From Trema orientale (Eukaryota; Streptophyta; Magnoliopsida; Rosales; Cannabaceae), in contig JXTC01000264.1 in assembly GCA_002914845.1 (NCBI GenBank), forward strand, positions 306,153 to 370,152: a stretch of DNA of 64,000 nt. Reading direction: 5' to 3'. The number at the start of each line of letters is the position of its first letter. The first letter of the stretch is position 1. Positions 48,102 through 60,137 of this stretch are shown piece after piece. Under the pieces are notes generated by a model. That model had not been told where the DNA came from. It saw nothing but the letters and a program-made list of their open reading frames with translations, and searched no databases. The position numbers were made by a program, and so were the translations under genes.

Positions 48102-49182
48102 ATATATATATATAATATTTTTAAGAGAAACAACTATGAATGCAAATGGATAATATATACCTATTCCACCTCCCTTCCCACTGAAAACGTTTGTATCTCT
48201 GCCTTATCCATTTATGGATAACATCGTGTAACATAAGCAGATAATCCATTTATCCGTTAAGAATTTTATTAAAACTTGAAATTAGGCCCTTCATTCTAAG
48301 AGTTTTATACTCCTATAAATTTTATGTGTCAAATATATGATATACACTTACAATATAAATTTTGATTATGGTATATAAAATATATACAATGTATACCGGC
48401 TCTTAAGATATACTTTTTATACATTCATACCTATGCTATACAATTCTCCACACGAGTATAAAACAAGTATGAATATTGAAAAATAAAAAATATGTATATA
48501 CGTAAATGCTTAAAATGGACAGTGTTTGTCTAGTTTTCCTATTAAAACCAATACAATTAATGCAAAATATATTGTCTAAATAACAAAATAAGAATCTAAA
48601 ATTTTGAAGATAACATGACAAAACTAAATTCTATTTCTCTCTCCAAAAACTATAGCCTCTATTTTCTTTCTCTCTCAAAAATCCCCTTTCGTCGCTCTTA
48701 TAAGGGGTCGGAGAGGGAGTGCTTTGATCTCCTTCTCTAGCCTCTTTTCCTTCTCATATATCCTCCCTGAACTCTTTTGAGAATGAGAGGTTATTTCTTT
48801 TTTTTTTTTGTTTAATTTATAATAAGTCTAGACTTAGTTCTGGTTGTAATATCAAATTTGTGTGGATTTTGTACCCCTAATCTTTTGATCTGTGTAGGTT
48901 TTAAATTACGTTTACTTGATCTTGAATCTGAGAATTTTTTTTTTTTTTTAATTTTTAGGTTTGTAATATGGATTGGTTAGTTTTTATTTTATCGGGCATG
49001 GATCTTATTTGGTGTTGGAATCATAGTCTACTCACCAAGAACGCAGTCTAGTAGAAGATGAAGACAATTTTTTGCTGGTAGTCTTTGTTATTTTCTTCTC
49101 TTAGAGAATTATGGGCTACCATAATTCTTCTTGTTATTGTGTTTGTGATTCATTTTTCGTCTCCCTTTTTGAGTAATTCAAA
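48102..49182. other. spacer
   Basis: No gene domain found. A pyrimidine-rich stretch at 48630-48780 followed by T runs resembles a transcribed leader or an eroded element, but nothing definite can be said. Confidence 0.4.
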
Positions 49183-49190
49183 ATTGTAAT

Positions 49191-49682
49191 TAGGGATGAT
49201 AATGGGTCGGGTTCGGAGCGGGTATAGCCATCCTGCCCTCATACTTATACCTGCCCCATTTACCCGTTTAAGTTGGCGGGACAAGTTCGGGTATTAACCG
49301 CCGGGTAGGTGGGTATCCACGGGTACCCATACCTGGTAAAAAATTTAAAAAATATATTATTTGAATAATTTGACAAATAGAAAGAAATATGAATTTAAAG
49401 AGAAAAAAAATATAATGACAATATCATATACTTAAATTAGTAATACTTCAATAATACGACCTAATTTACATCTATATATATGTATTTATGTGTATTTTAC
49501 ATAAATTATATATACCTTATTTTATATATATAAATAATCGGGTCGGGTACCCTTATACTCGTATCCGGATTGGGGTTTTCATCCGTACCCACCCCGTTTA
49601 CCCAAATGGTCGAGTATTATCCACTCCAATAGGGTCGAGTACCCACAGATAAATAGGTTAGCGGGTATAGTTGCTATTCCTA
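49191..49682. mobile_element. non-autonomous hAT element
   Basis: Perfect 8-base target duplication ATTGTAAT at 49183-49190 and 49683-49690. Ends TAGGGATGATAATGGG and, inverted, TAGGAATAGCAACTATACCC. Sub-terminal regions are full of GGGTA/TACCC words (CGGGTACCC, GGGTATCC), the likely transposase-binding zone, around an AT-rich core. 492 bp, no protein. Confidence 0.92.
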
Positions 49683-49690
49683 ATTGTAAT

Positions 49691-52200
49691 CCTCTATGCT
49701 TGTACTGTAATTGAAGCTTTTCAGCTTTTATTAATAATATTCCCTTGAGTAGCCCGTTTTTATCCTAAAACTACAGCTAACGCATAAATTACATTATAAA
49801 TTAGATTAATTCATGCATATTGGGTATATGTATATATAACATATATATATATATGTATATATATACACACTATATATTGATACAACATAAATGGTATATA
49901 TGTACATATGACATAGATTATATCTTTTGGGCACCAATCCCATAGTTTTTTTTTTATCTATCCATGGGTATTATTTTGTAAAATTTTAAATTCCTCACAC
50001 TCATTTTTTCATCGTAAAACGTGGAAAGAGAAAAACATTAAATAATGAGTATTTATTTTTATTATTATTTTTTCCAGCTATTCATTTAAATTACGGTAGT
50101 CATTAAATATTGATCCAATGATTAAAAAAAATAACCTATAAATAGGTAAAAAAAAAATCTATTAGATTGGGAACCATATCTTTTATATGTATATATATAC
50201 ACATATCTATTGAGTTTAGTTAGCAAAAATATGAGACGAGAATTAAACGCTAATAATATAGAAGGGTATAATTCAGACTTTTTTTTTAATATGAAAAATA
50301 CTTTAAGATTTCGATATAACAATTATGTAAACCAAAAAATCGTAAATTTATTTATAATTATATGTCTATAACACGATTAATTTTACAAAATACGTGTACG
50401 AAATTATAATAATAAAAATTTTAATTTTCTATAGAAAAAAATTATATTTTTCTCATACTTTAATGCGATTAGTCATAAATTATGAATACTATATATTGGA
50501 AAATTGACAATGATAAATTATTATTGGATGCATTTAGTTTTTTTTTTTTAATTTCTTGGCGTATTGGTTGACTATGATAGACTAATAGTCATAGAAGTGG
50601 GGATTGATCTCATTTATTAGAATAATTTTTTTTCCCAATTCAATCTGTTTTTGTAAAGATTGCTTTTTAAAGTTTTCTTACAAAGATCCAGACTCAAAGT
50701 TCAAAAAATTGAAAAACCCTAGATGAGTTGAATTTTCAAAAAACTAAAACTATTTAAAAGAAACATTTTATTAAATATATTTAGAAAAATGCCACTTTTT
50801 TAAAAAAATATTTAGAAAAATACAAATTTTTCATTCAAAATTGGTAATTTACAAAACAAAAAAGATACTCGAGGTAACCAATCGGGTTACTTGGAATAAC
50901 CAATGGAGCTACTTAAGATAACTGGTTTAGTTACTTCAAGTTCCTAGTCAATTGCTAAAAAGTTATATTTGTCTACATATTTTTCAAAAGTGATATTTTT
51001 CTAATTCAATATAGGATTTTTTTAATTTTTATTTTTACCATATAAAATAAGATTGGGAAATGGACCTGGTTAGTAGTAATTTGGACTCAACTGATATTTT
51101 TAGAAGTGTTTTAACAAATAGTCTTATTTGTAGTAGAGTTATAGTGGGATGACATGGTCATACAATTTGTGACCATAAAATTATAACTTCTTTAGGACTA
51201 ATCAATGATCACAAATTGTGTGACCTTTTATCATACAAGATCACATAATACTATATCACTAGTAGAAAAATTATTTTTTAAAAACCACTCTTAAAAAGTA
51301 ATTTTACTTTAAATTACTATTAATTGTGTCAATTTTCCAATCATATTTCCTCTACCTTCTATAGTTGTAGTGTATATACCAATTATAAAAATGCACACTC
51401 TCAGCCATTGAACTATAAAAAGAGAAAATTGACATTTATTACAACGAAGTGTAAAAAAAGGAAACCCATACTAATTTCACCTAAGGACTCAATTTTTTTG
51501 ATTTTGGGCTTGAGTTTTTTTATTAGAAGTCCATAACGGTTTCTAACACTTTTACATATAAAAACAAAAACAAAAATTACAAAAATATAGAGGTCGTGTT
51601 TTCTTTTCTTTTCTTTTTTTCCCCTAACTTTCTTACAGTTTTTATTAGAAAAATATCACTTTTAAAAAGTTTTTAGACAAATACCATTTTTAAAATAGTT
51701 ATTAATTACTAGTTTCTGAAAACTGGTTACCAGTTATATATTAATTATAAATATTTTTAGTTACTAATTATAAGTTTTTGGAAATTGGTTACTGGTTATT
51801 AGGTACTATTTAAAAAATAGTGTTTTTGTAAATATCTTTCAAAAATAGCATATTTCTAATAAAAATTGTACCAGACCTAAAAAACACAGACCACTGTACT
51901 TTTTCAAAAAGTAAGGTCTTTTTAGAAATATGACCAAATTTTGGGCCCAATTTAAGTAAATACCCCTTTGTTAAATGTTATAGCAAAATGTCCGATATAT
52001 ATTTATATACCAAGTATAAAAAATTATATACCAAGTACATTTCAGTACAATAACTGAAATTTATAGATAAACATATCTACCAAGTGTAAAAATATATATA
52101 CTTAGACATTTAGCTATAAAATTTAAAAAATGAACATTTATTTAATCAAATTTAAAATATTGGTCATCCACCTAAATTTTCAAAAAAAAAAATTTCAAAA
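49691..52200. other. AT-rich spacer with a possible CACTA end
   Basis: No gene. Between 50880 and 50945 and again at 51700-51790 are short repeats of a GGTTACT/AACTGGTTACC word. At 51259 the sequence CACTAGTAGAAAAATT matches the terminal form of plant CACTA transposons; no partner end was found. Confidence 0.4.
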
Positions 52201-52211
52201 ATGCCGTAAAA

Positions 52212-52366
52212 GGCCCAATGTCCCAAATCCATAATCGGTGAGTCGGCGTAACGTTGTAGCCCAATAGGGCCCAATTGTTGATACCTCTGCGCGCCAGCCA
52301 CTCAGGTCACAGGATATGCGTCCCTTTCACCTCAACCACTCTAGGGTTTTTATATATATATATATC
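52212..52366 (+). promoter_or_regulatory. UBA2C promoter: site II motifs, telo-box and TATA box
   Basis: Two GGCCCA (site II) motifs lie at 52212-52217 and 52268-52273. A TAGGGTTTT (telo-box, complement AAAACCCTA) lies at 52342-52350, directly followed by TATATATATATATAT (52351-52366). This is about 90 bases before the start codon. In plants site II plus telo-box is typical of genes for growth and the translation machinery, bound by TCP and telomere-repeat-binding proteins; that such factors act here is inference. Confidence 0.7.
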
Positions 52367-52453
52367 TATTCCCCATTCTAACGCTTCCTCTAAAACCAAA
52401 AGTTTCCCAAATCTTGAAATTCAGTCTCTCACATTCACAGACCCAAACCCTCC

Positions 52454-53599
52454 ATGGATTTCTCAAAGAAGCGCAAAGCCGAAGAGAATGGCAACGGCAT
52501 CACCACCTCTCCCACTCTCAATCTCACCCCAGAAGACGCTCGCAGGCTCCTCCACCCCCTCACCCACGACCAACTCCTCGACATCCTCCAAAACGCCGTC
52601 GTTCGCCACCCGGACGTCCTCGACGCTGTGCGCTCCCTCGCGAACCGCGACACCACCCTCCGGAAGCTCTTCGTCCGCGGCCTCGGCGCCGAGACCACCT
52701 CCGAGTCCCTCCGCTCCCTCTTCGCCTCCTACGGCGACCTCGACGAGGCCATCGTTATCTTCGACAAGAACACCGGCAAGTCCAAAGGGTACGGCTTCGT
52801 CACCTTCAAGAACGCCGACGGCGCCCTCCTCGCCCTGAAAGAGCCCAGCAAGAAAATCGACGGCAGAATCACGGTGACCCAGTTCGCCGCGGCGGGGTTG
52901 TCCGGGCACAACAGCGCGTCGGCCGGGGCCGGCGATGTCTCGGCGAGGAAGATTTATGTCGGGAATGTGCCCTTTGATATCCCGTCGGAGAGGCTCTTGA
53001 GCCACTTCTCGATGTACGGGGAGATTGAGGAAGGCCCGTTGGGGTTTGATAAGGCTACGGGTAAGTCTAAGGGTTTTGCTTTCTTTGTGTACAAGACCGA
53101 GGATGGTGCGAGGACCGCCCTCGTTGATCCGATCAAGAACATTGATGGGCACCAAGTGGCTTGTAAATTGGCCGTGGATAATAAGAAAACCAAGGTTGGT
53201 GGTCAGATCTCTACTGGGTTCAACACCCCGCCGCCTCATTCATCGGCCCCCGGTTCGTTTCCGGGGGCTCATTACGGTCCACCACCATCTTATCCGGGGT
53301 ATCCTGGTGCTGGGCATCATGGCCAGGGCCCTCCACAGCAGCCGTTGGCTGCGAGTAACTATGGGCCGTCGGCAATTGCGAATCAGGTACCGGTAAATTC
53401 GAGTAATTATCCAGGTGCCTACAGCGGGCCAATAGGTGGAGATTTCAGTGGCCGATTGCCTCCGAGTTCTGTGGGATACCCAGATAGTGCACAGTATGGT
53501 TTAACATCGTCTTCCCTTCCAACACAGCATAGCCAAGCTCCTCCTGTGCCTAGAGGTCCGCCCGGTGGAATGTACCAGGGTTTGCCGCATTATTATTAA
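52454..53599 (+). CDS. UBA2C: UBP1-associated protein 2C-like, hnRNP-type RNA-binding protein with two RRMs
   Basis: 381 residues without coding introns. The N terminus has a KKRK basic signal and a helical [20 protein letters not shown] segment. RRM1 (about residues 70-145) has RNP2 LFVRGL and RNP1 [11 protein letters not shown]2 (about 165-240) has RNP2 IYVGNV and RNP1 KGFAFFVY. The C-terminal 130 residues are Gly/Pro/Tyr-rich, of low complexity, ending QGLPHYY. UBA2 proteins are nuclear, bind U-rich RNA with UBP1 and act in mRNA stability, stress and senescence. The start is the first ATG after the TATA box, in good context. The first 160 codons are extremely rich in C/G at third positions, the rest is not. 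Paralogues UBA2A/2B have a longer N terminus, so 2C is the best fit. Confidence 0.93.
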   Translation: MDFSKKRKAEENGNGITTSPTLNLTPEDARRLLHPLTHDQLLDILQNAVVRHPDVLDAVRSLANRDTTLRKLFVRGLGAETTSESLRSLFASYGDLDEAIVIFDKNTGKSKGYGFVTFKNADGALLALKEPSKKIDGRITVTQFAAAGLSGHNSASAGAGDVSARKIYVGNVPFDIPSERLLSHFSMYGEIEEGPLGFDKATGKSKGFAFFVYKTEDGARTALVDPIKNIDGHQVACKLAVDNKKTKVGGQISTGFNTPPPHSSAPGSFPGAHYGPPPSYPGYPGAGHHGQGPPQQPLAASNYGPSAIANQVPVNSSNYPGAYSGPIGGDFSGRLPPSSVGYPDSAQYGLTSSSLPTQHSQAPPVPRGPPGGMYQGLPHYY

Positions 53600-54070
53600 G
53601 GTAATACATTGTTATCCTTTGACATTGTTAATTTATATGTTGATATGCAACTTAGCTTAGTTTTCCCTTAAGCCTGGTTTGTTTATGGTTCTGTAGTTGT
53701 TGTTTCTTTGTTTGCAATAGTCATGCCTGTCGATGCTGGTATGTGCTGTATTGCTTTCTCTCGAGAGGACTTATTAACTTGCTTTTTGTTTAGTAATTGT
53801 TTAGAGAATGCTTTTTGTGTGTGTTAATGTTTTACAATAACTATTTTCTTCTTCGGTTAAAAAAATTATTTTTGGACCTCTTTCATGGGAAGTTTTTGGG
53901 TTGGTTTATTTTCTTGTTGGTAGCACTAGCTCTGTTTTGTGTGCTTGATTCTGTGATTACTGGTTTGAGTTTAAATGGCTATTTGATTCAGGTGTATGAG
54001 AAGCTTCTTGGGAGCCAATGCTTTAAATGCTTGTGGTGATTTCGTGAATGCAGACAATGAAATTCTTGGA
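53600..54070 (+). other. UBA2C 3' UTR with a probable intron
   Basis: The stop codon is followed at once by AG|GTAATAC, a good splice donor (GT at about 53601). Candidate acceptors are TGATTCAG (ending about 53992) and GTGAATGCAG (ending about 54052). The T-rich sequence between fits an intron. UBA2-type genes are known for introns and alternative splicing in the 3' UTR. The stretch after 54070 to about 55500 stays T-rich and non-repetitive and may hold further UTR exons. Confidence 0.55.
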
Positions 54071-56289
54071 TATATTATATGGACTACCTGAAAATTTGTT
54101 GCTGGTTCACTTCATCTGTCTCTTTGAGTTGTCCTTTAGTTTTTTATGGATCCTTTTATTATTAGTTTGTAGAACTTATTAAAGGTATACTAGAGCTTTT
54201 CTGGTAAATTGTTCCGCTGAATAGTTTTATGTTTTAGTAGGTAAGGAATGCTTTACATCTTTTTTAAGGAGTTGCTTTTTTATCTTCTTTTCCTTTCTCT
54301 TTTGCTTTTTATGAATCCTATTATCCTTGCTACTTTGTATGTGTACATCCCTGGATCCTGATCAAACAAGAACAAGAGTTATTTATGCATGCATTTTCTT
54401 AAATGTTATAGTGTGCGGCCTTATATTTATTTTTTAAGTAACACTGTTTTACGTTCGATAGCTATGTGGTACTGTACAATCATTTCCTGACCAAATTTGT
54501 CCTACTGTGTGATATGAATGTGCTGGGAAAACTTACACCGTTCCCTTTCAGTTACGGTTGGAGCCTTGTTTTCCCTGATGTTCCTTAAAATTGCTTCTTT
54601 ATTCCATTTTATAACCTTTTAACCTTTGCAGCGAAAACCGCTGCTTCTCCTAATTTCTTTTTGTAATCTGTGTTATAACGTGCTGGTGAATGAATTTGGT
54701 GACTAAGTCTACGTTTAGCTAAGTTGAACAGTGAGATTTTTTCTGTTGGAGCTGTTTGAGTACCTGTTTTTTCTATTTCCCCAAATGACTTGGAATTTCC
54801 TTGTGAAATCTTCACTTTAAATACAACTTACGCTTTCTATACGCCTTCCATGAGTATGTAGTTATTCACTACTTATACCTAATGCTGGTTTTTGGCCTAC
54901 CTTTATCCTTTTTGCTTATTCCACTTGAACTTTCCTTCCATTGTATTGGTTTCCTCAGTGTTTTCCTATTTGGCTTACATGACTAAATTATATGACCCAT
55001 GTTTCCATCCTCATAATATGATTGCAAGTATTTATCATCTTTTTTGGTTTTCGGAGACATTGCGGTGTACTTTGTGTTCTATTGTAGAACCTTTTCTTTG
55101 GTGGGATTAGAGTAGTATGAGATTAACGTTAGTGCATCAGTAGATTAGTGTTTATGTATCATGTGTTCGTTAATGCATTGTTCTGCCTTGTTGGCTTCTG
55201 TGTCTAATGGTTATTGGAGCTGGCGTTTCTGGTGGGTCACTATCTCACACCAAAAAATGTATTGAGCTTCTGAAGCTGTGGTGTCAATTGCTGTTTGGAG
55301 GAATGCATTAGCTACATCTAACTGAATATAACTTTGACTTTGTAATATTGACAATTAAACTTCTATCTAAATGTACACTTGTCCTATTTTTTATGTGTGG
55401 ATTAGTGGATGCTATATTATACTGCCTAACAATATATAGTACCTATTATTTTGATGATTGGCTAGTTACTACTCTACGGTTCCTTGGTGTGTTTCGTACT
55501 CCCTCCGGACTTATAGGGTCTCTTTGGCATGGTTTCCAAAGATTTTTTGAAGCTCAAAAATTATTTTTGAGAGTGTTTGGATGAATTATCAGAAGACTTT
55601 TTTAATAAAGTATGGACTCACTAGTTTTTCTAAAAAGATCTTCTTGAGTTTTTATTTCTGAAAGTAAAAGTAACGGACTTTTAGTATACTACGAACCGCT
55701 AGCAACTTGCTAGGGGATTAATTATTTAACAAAAAAATAACTTTGGATTTTTCAAGCCAAAAAAAGAAAGAAAAAACTTTGAGGATTTTTTATTTTTAAT
55801 TTTATTTTTTTGAGGGGGTGGAGCGCCGTGAGGGGAACTCGCGGAGTCCTACGTGGCAGAGACTAGAGTGATTCGGTTTTGTGCCAAAGTTCCTAAGTTC
55901 TTGCGCACTATCAGAAGTGACTAGTGAACAAAATTGGCGATTGGATGAAATATGCGACTGTAGTGTTGGTTGCGAGATTTAAGTGTTTGACCTCTAATTT
56001 TAAGCGTTAGCCATTCATGAAGTGAAGAATTTTGAGCATTTCTAATGAAGTTTCAAATCTTGTCACCAATTCAATTCCCATCTCAACCTCCTCCTAACTT
56101 CTAACTTCTAAATGGGTATAAAAAAAAGGAAAAAAAAATCTATGTAGCCATTATATTCTAGTATAAAAAATATTCATTATCCTTCTGCAAGATTATTTTT
56201 TTCGGGAAAGAAAAACGTTTGCACTAGTATTCCAATAAGTAATCTTAGTACAAAACAACGGACACAAGTTGGGATTTAAACTACAGACA
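54071..56289. other. spacer or extended UTR region
   Basis: No coding frame with a domain. 55500-55800 contains words such as GGTCTCTTTGGCATGG and AAAGTAAAAGTAACGG that look like an eroded MITE, without readable edges. Confidence 0.4.
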
Positions 56290-56398
56290 CAAGTTGGGAT
56301 TTCATCCATTCAGAGATGGTCGATATTAGAACGAAAGGGAAAATGAGCCAGATTAGGAGTTACAATATTCTCACATCTGGAAATATAATAGCAACTAA

Positions 56399-56452
56399 TG
56401 TCACTGAACAAAGAAACGTCACTGAACAAAGAAACGTCACTAAGCAAAGAGA
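56399..56452. repeat. three tandem copies of an 18-bp unit in the LINE RNase H
   Basis: GTCACTGAACAAAGAAAC is repeated at 56400 and 56418, with a third diverged copy to 56452. It keeps the reading frame of the RNase H remnant on the minus strand and is a local slippage event. Confidence 0.85.
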
Positions 56453-56729
56453 GGGAATTAGAAATATCCCCAAGAATAGGCCCCTCGAAAGAACTGAAAG
56501 AGCACTTTTGGACAGCCAAAACAGCATTTCTCGAGTCACTCTCAATGAAGGAATCCAGAGCAAACAATATCCCTTCTCTAATAACAAGACATTCAGCCAA
56601 AAATGGAAACCGTGAATCTTCTTTGAAAAATGAATAGAACCTGAACTGTCCTAAACAACTGCACCAACACCAACATAATCATGCTCCACTCCTTGAGTAG
56701 TATCCAAGTTTAGCTTCAATGAATTGGTA

Positions 56730-57183
56730 GCATGTTTACTTGGTTGTAATCGTAATCGAAATAAATAAAAGAGAAAATGAATGAGATTAAAATAGAATGG
56801 TAAGGAAATCATTATTTTTATTATGTTGTTTACTTAAACTTATAGAAAAAGGAATCATATTCATTAGAATACTATTCATTTGTTTACCCAGTAATGAGAA
56901 TCTATTTATTTACTAAATTATCCTTTTAAATGTATATACATTTTAAAGTAGATAAATTTTTTTTCAATAAAATTATATTTTACAATTTTAATCATTAAAA
57001 AAGAGGAAATAAGTATTAAAGGGTAATCACATTCCTTAAGGTATTGGTGGAGAAAGCATTCCCATTTTTTTCTCTTAAATTTATGTGAGCCTCACACATT
57101 TCTCTTTTTATCATATTTTAGTAAACATTTAAATGGAAATCATTAATCTATATATCATTCCCATTACTCTTTAATAAACATGC
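56730..57183. mobile_element. MITE inserted in the LINE
   Basis: Ends GCATGTTTACTTGG and, inverted, GGCATGTTTATTAAAG flank an AT-rich block that breaks the LINE frame between ...SLKLNLD and the upstream ORF2 part. Inner words such as GGAATCAT and ATTCCCATTAC give further inverted matches. A clean target duplication is not seen, so the superfamily is open. Confidence 0.65.
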
Positions 57184-60098
57184 CAAGAGGAAGGCATGTC
57201 CAATATATATGGGACTCAGTTCTCTCTGAAGGCCGTAAGAGAAGTATTCAGATTCAGTCTTTTGAACTCCTCCAAACAAATATCAGCATCTTCAAGAATA
57301 ACCTCATGACTACGGGATTGTCTTTCATGAACATAGGTATTCCTATCATGCCAAATCAGCCGTGCTACCAGGCATCAAAGCTCAAAATCAGATTTTCAGA
57401 TTTTACCCTGCATAAAGAGCAAATAATCTGCCATAGAGCAACCTTGACAACTGCGAATATGCTCCCAAAAACAATTCAGCACCCAACAAGCTTTAGCATG
57501 AATATAAGATACAACAGCATGTAGTGTCGAATCAACTCTGTCTTCACAGCAAAAGTACAAAGAAGAGCAGTTTATTCCACGACGAAAAAGGTAATATGCA
57601 GTAGGGAGAATATCATGAAAAAGATCTCCGGATAGAAATCTTAATCTTATTTGGGAGCTTTAACCTCCATAGGAAATATCACCATGATTGGAAGATTCCG
57701 GGAAGTCAAGCCATCTCAGTTTAGTCTAGTACCATGTTTTTGCTATGTAATTGCCATCTTTATGAAAATGCCAAACAAGGCGATCAAACTCCCTCTCCAC
57801 CCCCTACCCTCGGGGGGCACTTAAACTTAAAAGGGATGCTCAGAATTGTCTCATGGTCTACATGCCAAAAATGGGACGTTATCCTTTCCAAATTCCATCT
57901 ACCTCCTTCAATAAGGTTTGAAAGAGATCTCTATTTTCATTATTTGGCCAGGTAATTGGGCAAAACAAAGAAGGTCGAGTAAGCCAAGCTGCAGAAAAAG
58001 CATTGGTCGAATAACCATTTCCCACCTGCCATCCTGCACCCATATTCAAGACCTCAAGACCCCAACAAATTCCTCTCCATATGGTCGAATCTCCAATAAT
58101 ACACCGAGCATAAAAAACGGTCTAGTTGGGAAAAGTACTTATTCTTCAAAATACAACCGACTAATGAAGTAGGATTAGTAATAATCCTCCAAACTTGTTT
58201 TGCAGTAAGAGCTTGATTAAAAGCTCCTAAGTCACGAAAATCCATGCCACCAAGTTCCTTATTCCTGCACATTTTCTTCTGATTCCACCAATGAAACTTC
58301 TTTTCTCCTCCGAACCACCCTACTAGAATCTAGCCACTAGAGAATGTAACTCTTGATAGATAGAAGACGGAATTTGAAAGACACTCATAGTGTAGGCCAT
58401 AGTGATTGCACCACTACTTTGATAAGAATTTCCTTTCCACCAGTAGAAAAGAGTTTCCCTTGCCATAGCTGCAATTTCTTCTGAACCTACACTATAGATG
58501 TTTAAAAGCTTCTTTCCTACTTTTTCCAATTATTGACGGAGGTCCAAGGTATTTCTCATAAGAATGAACAGAGGATAAACTATAAAACTATCTGGACCAA
58601 ACTGTTAAATTCATCTTTTACATTAGGACTGAAGGAAATCGCCAATTTCTAGAAATTAATCAACTGTCCCAAAGCCATCTCGTAAGATCGTAGAATATCC
58701 CGAATCTTGTGAACGTGACCCAAAGTAGCAAGAGCAAATAAGAGGCTGTCATCCGCAAAAAAACAAATGATTAACACTCGATCCCCTCCTTGTGAAAGAG
58801 AAGCCTGAAATATTACCCTTGGATGCTCTTTGGAGGAGACAAGACAACCCTTCTGCACAAATAGGGAACAAGTAATGAGAGAGTGGGCAACTTTGTCTTA
58901 AACCTCGTGATAGGAGAATACAACCATGGAATTGACCATTGATAGACACTAAAAAAGAAGACGAGGATATACAGTCATTAACAATGGAAATCCATTGAGC
59001 TGCAAAACCCAACTTGCCTAGCATAGCTCGAATAAACGGCTATTCTACATGGTCATACGCCTTGTTCATGTCTAATTTCAGAGCTAACCAACCTTTACGA
59101 CTAGCTATTGTTTTCCCCATGGAGTGCAAAATCTCAAAAGCAGATTCTATATAATTACTAATTAACCTCCCTGAGATAAAGGCACTGTGGGCATCATCAA
59201 TTAAGAAAGGAAGAGTAGATTTAAACGATTTGCCTTTTAATATAATATTGCTAAGGCTAATAGGGTGAAAGTTAAAAACCTCCCTAAGAGAATTAACCTT
59301 CGGGATGGGCACTCAATTTATTGAGTTAAGCGGCCAAACTGAAATATCACTCCGCAAAATCTTGGAATAAATTGTCACCACCCTTTCGCTAACAACAAAC
59401 TAGTATCTTTGGAAAAAAAGGGGGAGGGGGGTTGCGGGAGGACATGAAAGTCATCCAGCCCCTGGGCTTTTGTGGAATCCATACTAAAAACAGCTTCTTT
59501 AATTTCTTCTGTAGAGTATGGTTTCAACAAGGAAGCACCCATCTCATCGTTCACCCTTTTCTGTATTGCACCAAGATCCCATTCAGGCGCCAATTCATCA
59601 GGATGGATTGAGGTAAAAATTGAATTGAAGTAATCTTCTATAATGTCCAGGACCTCATCAAGATCATCATGCCAAACTCCACTTGAATCTTCCAACCCAA
59701 GAATTTTATTTTTCCTTCCCTATTTGAAGCTTTATTTTTCATGAAAGAACTTTTAATTTCTATCACCTACTTTAAACCATTCGGCTTTAGAACGTTATCT
59801 CCAATGCTCCTCTTCTAACATAAAAAACCTATTTCTATTTTTTTCTAATCGTCAAATATTAGTAAAATAAAGAGAATCACGGGAAAAATAAGCCTTCTCC
59901 AGTTCCTTAAGAGTACGAGACAGCTTCTTAACAACATCCCTATATTTTTTCTTATTCTAGGCACCCAATGTAGTTGCACACAGCTCCATACTATTTGAAA
60001 AAGAATTAGTAGAACCATCAAAATAAGCCATGGTCCAAGCCGATTGGATCCCTTCATTTTCAGTATCTTTAGCCCAATAAGGTTCAAAAGCAAACTCT

Positions 60099-60099
<1 letters not shown>

Positions 60100-60134
<35 letters not shown>
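60100..60134. repeat. pure 35-base poly(C) tract
   Basis: Thirty-five consecutive C on the plus strand (G on the LINE sense strand) lie within the endonuclease-RT linker of the LINE. The length may be an assembly or sequencing estimate. Confidence 0.9.

Positions 60135-60137
<3 letters not shown>

Noticed and set aside
52463..53239. 258-codon antisense open frame over UBA2C, and 187-codon frames in other registers
   Set aside because: They are a by-product of the GC-rich first half of UBA2C. The UBA2C frame has both RRMs with intact RNP motifs; the others have no domain.
56310..56637. Small open frames on both strands with repeated peptides
   Set aside because: They arise from the 18-bp tandem repeat within the LINE RNase H remnant.
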